The position numbers and the translations under genes are program-made. A stretch of DNA of 64,000 bases from Sporomusa sp. KB1 (GTDB lineage Bacteria; Bacillota; Negativicutes; Sporomusales; Sporomusaceae): contig NZ_VLKC01000002.1 of assembly GCF_007830295.1 (NCBI RefSeq), positions 5,020,675-5,084,674 of the forward strand, written 5' to 3'. The number at the start of each line of letters is the position of its first letter. Within the stretch, counting starts at the first letter, position 1. Positions 51,428 to 58,277 of the stretch are shown here, one piece after another. The notes beneath the pieces were generated by a model, which saw only the letters and a program-made list of their open reading frames with translations, had not been told where the DNA came from and did not search any database.

Positions 51428-52408
51428 TCATCCACCAATTTGCGACATTTTCCGAAAAAACTGTGTTGGCTCATCCGGATTTGTCAGGGTATGGCCCTGC
51501 GGCTTTTTGGCAATAGTCTGATAAAAAAGTTCGGCAATTTCATCGTCACTGGCACCATTACGTAGCGCAGTCTTAACATCAATCTCCTGATTAGACAATA
51601 GACAAGGCTTGAACTTTCCGTCAGCAGTCAGGCGGATCCGGTTGCATACACCACAAAAATGTTCAGAGATTGGGGTAATGAAACCAAATGATCCTTTGGC
51701 CTGTGGCAAATTATAGTATTTCGCCGGACCATTGCCGCAAATATCAATAGTGGGCTTTAGCTTTCCCCGCCCGAAACTATTAATCATAGTCTTAATCTCT
51801 TCAATACTCGGGCCAGGACCAGTCGCGCTTTCGCCTATCGGCATGTATTCGATAAACCTGACCGATACAGGCTCACGGTGTATAAAGTCAACAAAATAAG
51901 CAATATCCTGTTCAGTAATCATATTCGTAAGTACAATATTTAGTTTAACCGGTGTCAGTCCCACCGCCAAAGCGGCTTCAATCCCTTGCAGTGTCTGGAC
52001 AAGATCGCCGCCGCGGGTAATTTGCCGAAATAGTTTTGGATTAATGGTGTCAAGGCTAATGTTAACACGTGTCAAACCGGCTGCTTTTAACTTTCCGGCC
52101 ATAGCTGCCAACAGACTACCGTTCGTCGTCATTGATATATCCGTAATGGTTTGTAATGCGGTAATATCGCGGATAAATTGGATAATGCCTTTACGAATAA
52201 GCGGTTCGCCACCGGTCAAACGGATTTTCTTTACTCCGTGATTGCTAAGAATTCTTATAATCCGTAAAAATTCTTCATATGACAGAATTTCGTCATGACT
52301 GAGCATTTTTACACCCTGTGCCGGCATACAATAAGCGCAACGAAAATTACATCGGTCAGTTACAGAAACCCGCAAATATTGGATTTGTCGGTTATAGCTG
52401 TCAAACAT
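51428..52408 (-). CDS. moaA: GTP 3',8-cyclase MoaA (radical SAM)
   Basis: A 326-residue radical SAM enzyme for the first step of molybdenum cofactor synthesis. Seen: LRVSVTDRCNFRCAYCMP (4Fe-4S CxxxCxxC), RLTGGEPLIRKGI, SMTTNGSLL, and the C-terminal cluster CGVCNRIRLTADGKFKPCL. The ATG at 52408 suits AAAGG spacing better than an in-frame GTG at 52417, which touches it. The C-terminal GG required for activation is present (final residues IGG). mobB lies 20 bp upstream. Confidence 0.96.
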   Translation of the reverse strand: MFDSYNRQIQYLRVSVTDRCNFRCAYCMPAQGVKMLSHDEILSYEEFLRIIRILSNHGVKKIRLTGGEPLIRKGIIQFIRDITALQTITDISMTTNGSLLAAMAGKLKAAGLTRVNISLDTINPKLFRQITRGGDLVQTLQGIEAALAVGLTPVKLNIVLTNMITEQDIAYFVDFIHREPVSVRFIEYMPIGESATGPGPSIEEIKTMINSFGRGKLKPTIDICGNGPAKYYNLPQAKGSFGFITPISEHFCGVCNRIRLTADGKFKPCLLSNQEIDVKTALRNGASDDEIAELFYQTIAKKPQGHTLTNPDEPTQFFRKMSQIGG

Positions 52409-52428
52409 ACCACTCACGCCTTTGCTGT

Positions 52429-52917
52429 TTACTTATTTAGTACCCTTACTTCTAGAAAATCGGCCAAAGCACTAGGATCATCAAGTGCAAAATGTGGTAT
52501 TGTCTCATATACAATAATATCCGAAACCACGGCCAAAAGTTCTGGTTTCACGCCAAGTGGGGCATTAATGTTCCCTTGGCGATATACTTCAATTTTACAC
52601 TTTGCTTCCTGCTTATACCCTTCGGTAAAAATGATATCCACATTGTCTATGTAACCAGCGACCTGGTCAAGCGACAGTTCTTGATCAGTCTTTTTAATCA
52701 TGGCCATTTTATGTGGTGAAGCCAAACACACTACATCAGCACCGGCCTCTGCATGCCGCCAGGTATCTTTGCCTGGCTTATCTATCTCAAAGTCATTGTG
52801 ATGATGCTTAATAACTGCAACTTTATAGCCCCGTCGCTTGCATTCAGTAACTAATTTCTCCAAATATGTTGTTTTTCCACTATTTGATCGCCCTACTACA
52901 GATATTATAGGAATCAT
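52429..52917 (-). CDS. mobB: Molybdopterin-guanine dinucleotide biosynthesis protein MobB
   Basis: A 162-residue P-loop GTP-binding protein: VVGRSNSGKTTYLEKLV (Walker A, residues 7-23), then VAVIKHHHNDFEIDKPGKDTWRH and FTEGYKQEAKCKIEVYR. It assists MobA in attaching GMP to molybdopterin. No mobA is in the window. ATG 52917 has AAGGAGAG. It is the first gene of the Mo-cofactor run. Confidence 0.92.
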   Translation of the reverse strand: MIPIISVVGRSNSGKTTYLEKLVTECKRRGYKVAVIKHHHNDFEIDKPGKDTWRHAEAGADVVCLASPHKMAMIKKTDQELSLDQVAGYIDNVDIIFTEGYKQEAKCKIEVYRQGNINAPLGVKPELLAVVSDIIVYETIPHFALDDPSALADFLEVRVLNK

Positions 52918-53154
52918 TATTCTCTCCTTAAAAAGTGATTTTTAAAGCAACTTAATTATCAGCAAAAACCGATCAATTACTCTATATTATGAAAAGTTCT
53001 TCATCAGACCCAATTAACCTTCCTCTAAAATCATTATTTACAAATTTTTCTCACAATAACAGTTTATCATAAAGGAAGAGTGGAGGTATTGCCTATTCCT
53101 CTACCTATTAGGAACCCTAGACAAAGTATGACCATATCAACTAAATATATATAC

Positions 53155-53198
53155 AAAAAACGTCCGTGGCAAATTTTTCATTGACACGGACGTTTTTT
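53155..53198 (-). terminator. Intrinsic terminator of the GNAT (ArgA-like) gene
   Basis: Stem AAAACGTCCGTGTC / GCCACGGACGTTTT (with one bulge/mismatch region) and a loop of about 13, followed by TTTTTTG on the minus strand, abutting the stop codon. The remaining 240 bp to mobB (52918-53154) is AT-rich with no gene seen; it should hold the mobB promoter. Confidence 0.85.
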
Positions 53199-53649
53199 AC
53201 AGTTTTTTAACCATAGCAATCTCATCACAATTAGGGAACTTAGGACAATTAATGCACTCTTTCCACATCTTATGAGGCACGCTCTCTTTTGGTACTTCTT
53301 CAAAATCCAATTTGGCAAAAAAACCCGGCTGGTAGGTTAAAGCAAACAAGGTTTTAATACCAAGTTCTCTAGCCTCTTCTGTTAAAATCTCAACAATTTT
53401 AGTACCTACCCCGGTCTTTATCTTGCTAGGATGGATAGCCAGTGCCCGTATCTCGCCCAGTTCATCCCACACCAAATGCAACGCGGCAATACCAACGATT
53501 TGCCCATCTTCTACTGCCAGGATGAATTCCCGCAGACCTTCATACAGGGTATTGCGCGCCCGTGCCAGCATCAACCCCTGTTCAGCATAATCATTAATTA
53601 ATTTAAGGATGTCTTCCACATCACTAAATTTCGCCTTACGAAAAATCAT
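53197..53649 (-). CDS. GNAT N-acetyltransferase, single-domain N-acetylglutamate synthase-like
   Basis: A 150-residue GNAT domain of the ArgA-like type found in Clostridia: IFRKAKFSDVEDILKLINDYA, EIRALAIHPSKIKTGVGTKIVEIL (acetyl-CoA loop), LFALTYQPGFFAKLDFEEV, and the cysteine-bearing C-terminal CINCPKFPNCDE. The frame is open upstream into nth, but ATG 53649 with GGGGGAATGAAT is the right start. It lies 61 bp after nth. Relatives make N-acetylglutamate for arginine synthesis; no arg genes are nearby, so the substrate is tentative. Confidence 0.82.
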   Translation of the reverse strand: MIFRKAKFSDVEDILKLINDYAEQGLMLARARNTLYEGLREFILAVEDGQIVGIAALHLVWDELGEIRALAIHPSKIKTGVGTKIVEILTEEARELGIKTLFALTYQPGFFAKLDFEEVPKESVPHKMWKECINCPKFPNCDEIAMVKKL

Positions 53650-53710
53650 ATTCATTCCCCCAATTCTTTGTATCATTATACATCCAGGGTAATATTTATA
53701 CAAGATTGCA

Positions 53711-54349
53711 TCAGATTTTAATTTTATTACTCGGACATAGATGATTGAGTGGGCAAACGGTACAGGCTGGGCTGGTTGCCTTACAAATCTTGCGACCATG
53801 CCAGATTAACCAGTGATGAGCGTCGCTCCATTTTTCCTTAGGTATCGCCCGCATTAGTTCCTGTTCCACTGCGAGCGGCGTCTCACCAGTTGCTAACTTG
53901 AGGCGGTTTGACACCCGAAATACATGGGTATCGACAGCAATCGCCGGCACACCAAACCATTGACTTAGCACGACATTAGCCGTTTTGCGCCCCACCCCCG
54001 GTAATTTAATTAATTCATTAAACGTATTCGGTACTTGTCCGTCAAATTCCCGGCACAACATTTCGCAAGTAGCTAGGATATTTTTTGCTTTGCTCCGAAA
54101 GAGACCACAATCCCTTATTTCTTTTTCAAGTCCGTTTTGGCCTAATTTAAGAATTTTTTCCGGCGTATTGTAATGAGGAAACATTCGCGCTGTAATAATG
54201 TTTACTCTGGTATCAGTACACTGTGCGGATAGAATTACTGCAATCAAAAGTTCAAATGGCGCTGTATACTGCAGCGCTGTGGTAGTATTCTTATAATGTT
54301 CTTCCAACAACTCCAGCATTTGCTGCTTAATGGCCTTGGTAATACGCAC
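53711..54349 (-). CDS. nth: Endonuclease III (DNA glycosylase/AP lyase)
   Basis: A 212-residue base-excision repair enzyme that removes oxidised pyrimidines. Seen: AVILSAQCTDTRVN, the helix-hairpin-helix LPGVGRKTANVV, the catalytic Asp in VDTHVFRVSNRL, and the 4Fe-4S cluster cysteines C189, C196, C199 and C205 (C-x6-C-x2-C-x5-C). GTG 54349 has GGGGGC upstream. The length is typical. It is followed by the GNAT gene on the same strand. Confidence 0.96.
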   Translation of the reverse strand: MRITKAIKQQMLELLEEHYKNTTTALQYTAPFELLIAVILSAQCTDTRVNIITARMFPHYNTPEKILKLGQNGLEKEIRDCGLFRSKAKNILATCEMLCREFDGQVPNTFNELIKLPGVGRKTANVVLSQWFGVPAIAVDTHVFRVSNRLKLATGETPLAVEQELMRAIPKEKWSDAHHWLIWHGRKICKATSPACTVCPLNHLCPSNKIKI

Positions 54350-54547
54350 ATCTTTGCCCCCAATCTGAAAGTTACTGCATTAAAGTAAAGTATATAAGTA
54401 AATAATGGCTGCGTCAATTTGTTTCGGTTACGGGCGTTGATATACTAGCTAACTTTCCCAGACAGGAAATAACTGCGTACATATATATCATTCTTTTAGT
54501 ATCTTATTTACATTACCATTAAATTTTATTAATATAATCAAACATGC

Positions 54548-54575
54548 TTGACACCGCCTTATCGTCTGCTATAAT
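54548..54575 (+). promoter_or_regulatory. Promoter of the second aroF leader transcript
   Basis: TTGACA (54548-54553), 16-base spacer, TATAAT (54570-54575), both matching the vegetative consensus. Start expected near 54582, about 34 bases before the leader peptide ATG. Confidence 0.85.
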
Positions 54576-54615
54576 AAATACATGATTTAAAATACTGCAC
54601 ATTAGGTGATTTATT

Positions 54616-54738
54616 ATGATAACCAATGTTAATTTATATACAAACCAATACTTTTATTTTTTTGCTTGGGCCATCTTTTTTGGCGCAGGCTTATTTATGT
54701 GGAACAACTTAATACGAAATTTGCCTATGAGGCCTTAA
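54616..54738 (+). CDS. Aromatic-rich leader peptide of the second aroF (candidate attenuator peptide)
   Basis: A 40-codon frame, ATG 54616 with AGGTGAT at 54604-54610 upstream, ending TAA 54736-54738. Eleven residues are aromatic: Y8, Y12, F13, Y14, F15, F16, W18, F21, F22, F27 and W29, clustered in codons 12-29. Then 54727-54737 (ATGAGGCCTTA) can pair, with one bulged G, to 54771-54780 (TAAGGCTCAT), which is the left part of the terminator. Ribosomes stalled on aromatic codons would leave 54727-54737 free and favour aroF; a ribosome reaching the stop would cover it. The same frame could also encode a small membrane protein. Which is right is an inference, not proven. Confidence 0.72.
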   Translation: MITNVNLYTNQYFYFFAWAIFFGAGLFMWNNLIRNLPMRP

Positions 54739-54764
54739 CAATTAACAAGCTACGTTGCGAAAGC

Positions 54765-54799
54765 AAAACCTAAGGCTCATTGAGTCTTAGGTTTTTTTG
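54765..54799 (+). terminator. Intrinsic terminator in the aroF2 leader (attenuator terminator)
   Basis: AAAACCTAAGGCTC (54765-54778) pairs with GAGTCTTAGGTTTT (54782-54795), 14 base pairs including one G.U, with a 3-base loop, followed by a run of seven T (54792-54798). A small TTGC-GAAA-GCAA hairpin precedes it (54754-54765). It lies 109 bp before aroF. Confidence 0.88.
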
Positions 54800-54907
54800 T
54801 TTTCCAGCTGGAAAGGTTAACCTTCGCTGAAAGACTAAGGCTTCTAAAGGACCTGGCACAAGCCAAGTCTTATCTATAAATCTATAAAATTACAGGAGGC
54901 GCTATTC

Positions 54908-55921
54908 ATGATTATTGTATTAAATGCTTCGGCTACACCCGAGCAAATTGAAAAGCTAAAACAGGAGTTAGAAACTTACGGTTGCAGTGTTTGGCCTACT
55001 TATGGCCAATTTCAGACGATTTTGGGTATTGTAGGTGATACTGGCAAGCTTGACCGCGACTATTTACTGAGTAAAATGTATGTCGAAAAAGTACTGTCTG
55101 TACAAGAGCCCTACAAAAAGGCCAATCGAACCTTTCATCCCGAAAACACCGTAATCAAGGTTGGCTCGCAAACAATCGGCGGCAACAAGCTGGCCATCAT
55201 TGCCGGACCCTGCTCTGTTGAAAGCCGCGAACAAATTGTCGGTATCGCGCAGGATGTTAAAGCCGCTGGAGCTGGCTTTCTGCGAGGCGGTGCCTTCAAA
55301 CCACGTTCTTCACCGTATAGCTTCCAGGGGCTGCAGGCTGAGGGACTTGAGCTGTTAAAACAAGCCAAACAAGCGACTGGTCTGCCCATTGTTACTGAGA
55401 TTATGTCGATATCTCAGTTGGAACAATATCACGAGGATATTGACGTTATCCAAATTGGCGCACGCAATATGCAAAATTTCGATCTTTTAAAAGCAGCCGG
55501 TCAAATTACTAAACCCATCTTGCTTAAACGGGGTTTAAGTGCAACTATCGAAGAACTTTTAATGTCTGCCGAATATATTCTGGCTGGCGGTAACGAAAAT
55601 GTAATCTTATGCGAACGCGGCATCCGTACTTTTGAAACCTATACTCGTAATACTCTTGATCTCAGTGCCGTACTGGCTATCAAAAGACTCAGTCATTTGC
55701 CGGTCATCGTTGACCCCAGTCATGCGGCCGGACTGTGGTGGATGGTGGAATCCCTGTCTAAGGCCGCTGTAGCCGTAGGCGCTGACGGGGTCATCATTGA
55801 GGTTCACCAAGATCCAAGCAATGCCAAATGCGACGGCCAGCAATCCATAAAACCTGAACGATTTGCCGCACTTATGAATTCCCTGCGGGAAATTGCCCGC
55901 ATTGATAATCGCACTGTGTAA
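54908..55921 (+). CDS. aroF: 3-deoxy-7-phosphoheptulonate synthase (paralogue 2)
   Basis: A 337-residue DAHP synthase of the same AroF type as 46289-47305: N-terminal FL domain (MIIVLNASATPEQIEKLKQEL), then LAIIAGPCSVESREQIVGIA, RGGAFKPRSSPYSFQGL, VIQIGARNMQNFDLL, CERGIRTFETYTRNTLDL and IVDPSHAAGLWW. ATG 54908 has AGGAGGCG. The gene stands alone behind the leader described above. Two AroF copies, one tyrosine T-box-linked and one behind an aromatic-rich leader, imply separate control of pathway entry. Confidence 0.95.
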   Translation: MIIVLNASATPEQIEKLKQELETYGCSVWPTYGQFQTILGIVGDTGKLDRDYLLSKMYVEKVLSVQEPYKKANRTFHPENTVIKVGSQTIGGNKLAIIAGPCSVESREQIVGIAQDVKAAGAGFLRGGAFKPRSSPYSFQGLQAEGLELLKQAKQATGLPIVTEIMSISQLEQYHEDIDVIQIGARNMQNFDLLKAAGQITKPILLKRGLSATIEELLMSAEYILAGGNENVILCERGIRTFETYTRNTLDLSAVLAIKRLSHLPVIVDPSHAAGLWWMVESLSKAAVAVGADGVIIEVHQDPSNAKCDGQQSIKPERFAALMNSLREIARIDNRTV

Positions 55922-55947
55922 AAAAGGCGAGCTAAGTTCGTAACCCC

Positions 55948-56124
55948 CCGGCCTTTGCCGGAAAAAGCGTTCCGCAGGAGAAAATCCGGGCGATATTCCG
56001 TTAAAAAATCCGTACTGTTTGAGCGTAGCGAGTTTACGGATTTTAGGAATATCGCCCGGATTTTCAGCTTTTGGAGGCTTGGGGCCTAGACCTTTTGTTA
56101 CTTTTGTGGCAATGACAAAAGTAA
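55948..56124. repeat. Composite palindromic region 3' of aroF2 with an 86-nt hairpin
   Basis: Three elements follow aroF2. CCGGC-CTTT-GCCGG (55948-55961). Then a large hairpin: perfect 20-base arms at 55980-55999 and 56046-56065 (GAAAATCCGGGCGATATTCC and its complement) enclosing a further perfect 10-base pair AAAATCCGTA/TACGGATTTT. Last, TTACTTTTGT/ACAAAAGTAA (56098-56107 and 56115-56124). No gene is visible. Such GC-rich composite palindromes recur in several Firmicutes and look repeat-like. Confidence 0.8.
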
Positions 56125-56190
56125 ACCCCGCTCCTTGTATTCCATTGACTCAACGTAAGACAAAGGACCGTTAGCGGTATTCATAGCAGA

Positions 56191-56385
56191 CTAACCCAAA
56201 ACTTCTTGAACCCTGCCAACCGTGCCGTCGGTTAACCGGACTTTAATGCCCCGATGATGTACAGCGCTGCTTGTTAAAATATCTTTGACTATCCCTTCAG
56301 TTAACTGTCCTGTCCGCTGGTGCGGTTTTTGCACAATTTTTACTTTCGCACCTGGGGTAATATTTTTCCGTTGTGTTCCGTCCAT
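56191..56385 (-). CDS. ywbE: YwbE family protein
   Basis: A 64-residue protein: ITPGAKVKIVQKPHQRTGQLTEG followed by VKDILTSSAVHHRGIKVRLTDG and TVGRVQEVL, which is the whole of the YwbE family (DUF2196). Proteins of this kind are common in Firmicutes and many other bacteria; the function is unknown. Start ATG 56385 has GGAGGAG. It lies 26 bp after the GDYXXLXY gene on the same strand. Confidence 0.88.
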   Translation of the reverse strand: MDGTQRKNITPGAKVKIVQKPHQRTGQLTEGIVKDILTSSAVHHRGIKVRLTDGTVGRVQEVLG

Positions 56386-56411
56386 TACTGTATTCTCCTC
56401 CTTCCTGTTTA

Positions 56412-56969
56412 TTACCCTTGCGGCGATTGCTGCAAAAATTCTAGTAATGTCTTATCACCGATATACAGCTGCTCAATAACTCCATAACCGTCTTTAATAC
56501 GAACAACTGCCACACTTGTTTGTTTACCTGCACTTTCGCGATAAGCAGCTTCAGCCGCAGGAGCCAGATCTTCCGGCAAATAATACCGCGTAAATGGTAA
56601 GCTAACATAAATTGTATTTTGCCCGTTCGCATAGGCTTTCGCTTTTACGTAGTAACCTGTTTCCGGACAAGTTACACTCACCCCGCTGATATAAGCTTTG
56701 CCTTCTGCATTCTCACTAATAATAGCATATACCAGCTGTCCTGCAACCAAGTCGGCATTATTACTGCGAGGAGCTGTGGTTTCTTTAAACCGCAGCTCAA
56801 CATATCGCCCCTTAAACGCATCATAGGGGTCAACCGGGGCCGTCTGCCAGTAAAACTGCCGGCCAGTCTGCAATACGTCCTCCCAGCGCCAAGCCATAAA
56901 GAGTGGTACAGCTGCCTGCAAAAGAGCGACAATGATAAATAAGCCTAGCAGCCATTTTCTATTTTTCAT
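56412..56969 (-). CDS. GDYXXLXY domain membrane protein
   Basis: A 185-residue protein with one N-terminal transmembrane segment (LLGLFIIVALLQAAVPLFM) and a periplasmic/extracellular domain with PVDPYDAFKGRYVELRF, where the family's GDYxxLxY motif is GRYVELRF-like. Such proteins are nearly always encoded next to DUF2157 membrane proteins, as here. ATG 56969 is used because GGGGTGG precedes it and it overlaps the DUF2157 stop by 11 bp. Function is unknown. Confidence 0.85.
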   Translation of the reverse strand: MKNRKWLLGLFIIVALLQAAVPLFMAWRWEDVLQTGRQFYWQTAPVDPYDAFKGRYVELRFKETTAPRSNNADLVAGQLVYAIISENAEGKAYISGVSVTCPETGYYVKAKAYANGQNTIYVSLPFTRYYLPEDLAPAAEAAYRESAGKQTSVAVVRIKDGYGVIEQLYIGDKTLLEFLQQSPQG

Positions 56970-58257
56970 GCTGCCACCCCGCTTTGCGGCGCAGTAAAAC
57001 AATATTTGCCACAAGAAAACCCAGACCTACCAAAACAAATACTATGCCGCGCACAACAAAACTTACATCAATATCGAAAAAACGAGCAACAATCAGCGCT
57101 ACGATCAGCAGCATACCCAAATTTACGACGCCAATACTCTGGTTACGCACTCCTGTGGCCATAATGCTGATACTCAGCCACAACAGGTAACCATTTAAAA
57201 TGATGGTTGCGCCAGTACCACTGACATCGTAAAACTGAATTAAGTATGCGACTCCAATTACACAGGGTATCAGCGAAAAACGCCTGAAATCCTGCTCGCT
57301 GCGATTGCGCAAAAGAATAGTACCGCCTGTCACCATGATTAGCAGCACAGCAGCTAATCCATAAGCCGGCAATGACTCTGAGCGCCAACCTGATGCCATA
57401 TGCCGCCAAACATCATTAAACGTTAAAATAAAGGTTAACCCGATACTCCCTGTCAAGCCTACCGTTTTGAAAGGCAGGCGCCAATTGTATTCTCCCTGAT
57501 TAGACCATACTACTCCAATCAGATAGGTTATGGCAAATAGCGCACTATATATGAGCAGCCCCAGCCAATCCAGATAATTTGAAAAAGCTGCCCCAAAAAT
57601 AAAATAAAAACAAATAGTTACCACCCAGGATAAAATGACTGTAGTATTGGCCTGACGGCAGTTGACAAGCATTCCCCGGCAATAGGGCAGTGCTAAACCG
57701 AATAATACCCAAATAAATTGCTTACTTAAGCCATACTGACCGCCGCTCCAAGCAGTTATTCCGATAAAATATAATGCAGCTGCCACTGCGGAATTCATCA
57801 GATACAGCAGCGGCAGGGACAGCAGCATCCAGGTGAGCATAAAAGCATCCATATCCTCCACCAGATGGTAGGTCTGCCCCACCAATGCCAAGGCGGCACC
57901 AACCATCAGCATTAGCAAGGTTGCCGCCGCCTCGCGCCATGCCCTGCTGTTTTGCTTAAACCACAGTACGCTGCCAGCTACAATTTGCGCAGTTACAAGC
58001 AGCCCAACCGAAATCATGAGTCGATGCAGCTTGGTTAATTGCGCCCAGTTATGGGCTAAAATCAAAATAATACCAAGCCCCACCAGGAGCGCACCAATGA
58101 TACCAAAGACCAGCATAAAGGTCCTGTTACCTGTGTTTTCAGTTATAGACCCATAATGCTCTTTTAGCTTATCGGCGCTTTCCGGCGGAATAATGCCCTT
58201 AGCAACAAGTTCTGGCAATTGCTGGTATAACCATACTATTGCTTTCTTATTCATCAT
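56959..58257 (-). CDS. DUF2157 membrane protein
   Basis: A 432-residue protein: an N-terminal cytoplasmic helix (WLYQQLPELVAKGIIPPESADKLKEHYG), then about 12 predicted transmembrane helices (VFGIIGALLVGLGIILILAHNW first). The DUF2157 N-terminal domain is recognisable. It is translationally coupled to the GDYXXLXY gene downstream. The two likely form a membrane complex; its role is unknown. ATG 58257 or the next codon is the start. Confidence 0.88.
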   Translation of the reverse strand: MMNKKAIVWLYQQLPELVAKGIIPPESADKLKEHYGSITENTGNRTFMLVFGIIGALLVGLGIILILAHNWAQLTKLHRLMISVGLLVTAQIVAGSVLWFKQNSRAWREAAATLLMLMVGAALALVGQTYHLVEDMDAFMLTWMLLSLPLLYLMNSAVAAALYFIGITAWSGGQYGLSKQFIWVLFGLALPYCRGMLVNCRQANTTVILSWVVTICFYFIFGAAFSNYLDWLGLLIYSALFAITYLIGVVWSNQGEYNWRLPFKTVGLTGSIGLTFILTFNDVWRHMASGWRSESLPAYGLAAVLLIMVTGGTILLRNRSEQDFRRFSLIPCVIGVAYLIQFYDVSGTGATIILNGYLLWLSISIMATGVRNQSIGVVNLGMLLIVALIVARFFDIDVSFVVRGIVFVLVGLGFLVANIVLLRRKAGWQHEK

Positions 58258-58277
58258 CGGTAATTTTCTTACCCCCT

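Noticed and set aside
53649..53799. Longer start for the ArgA-like GNAT protein overlapping nth
   Set aside because: The additional 50 residues show no GNAT homology, and a good ribosome site precedes ATG 53649.
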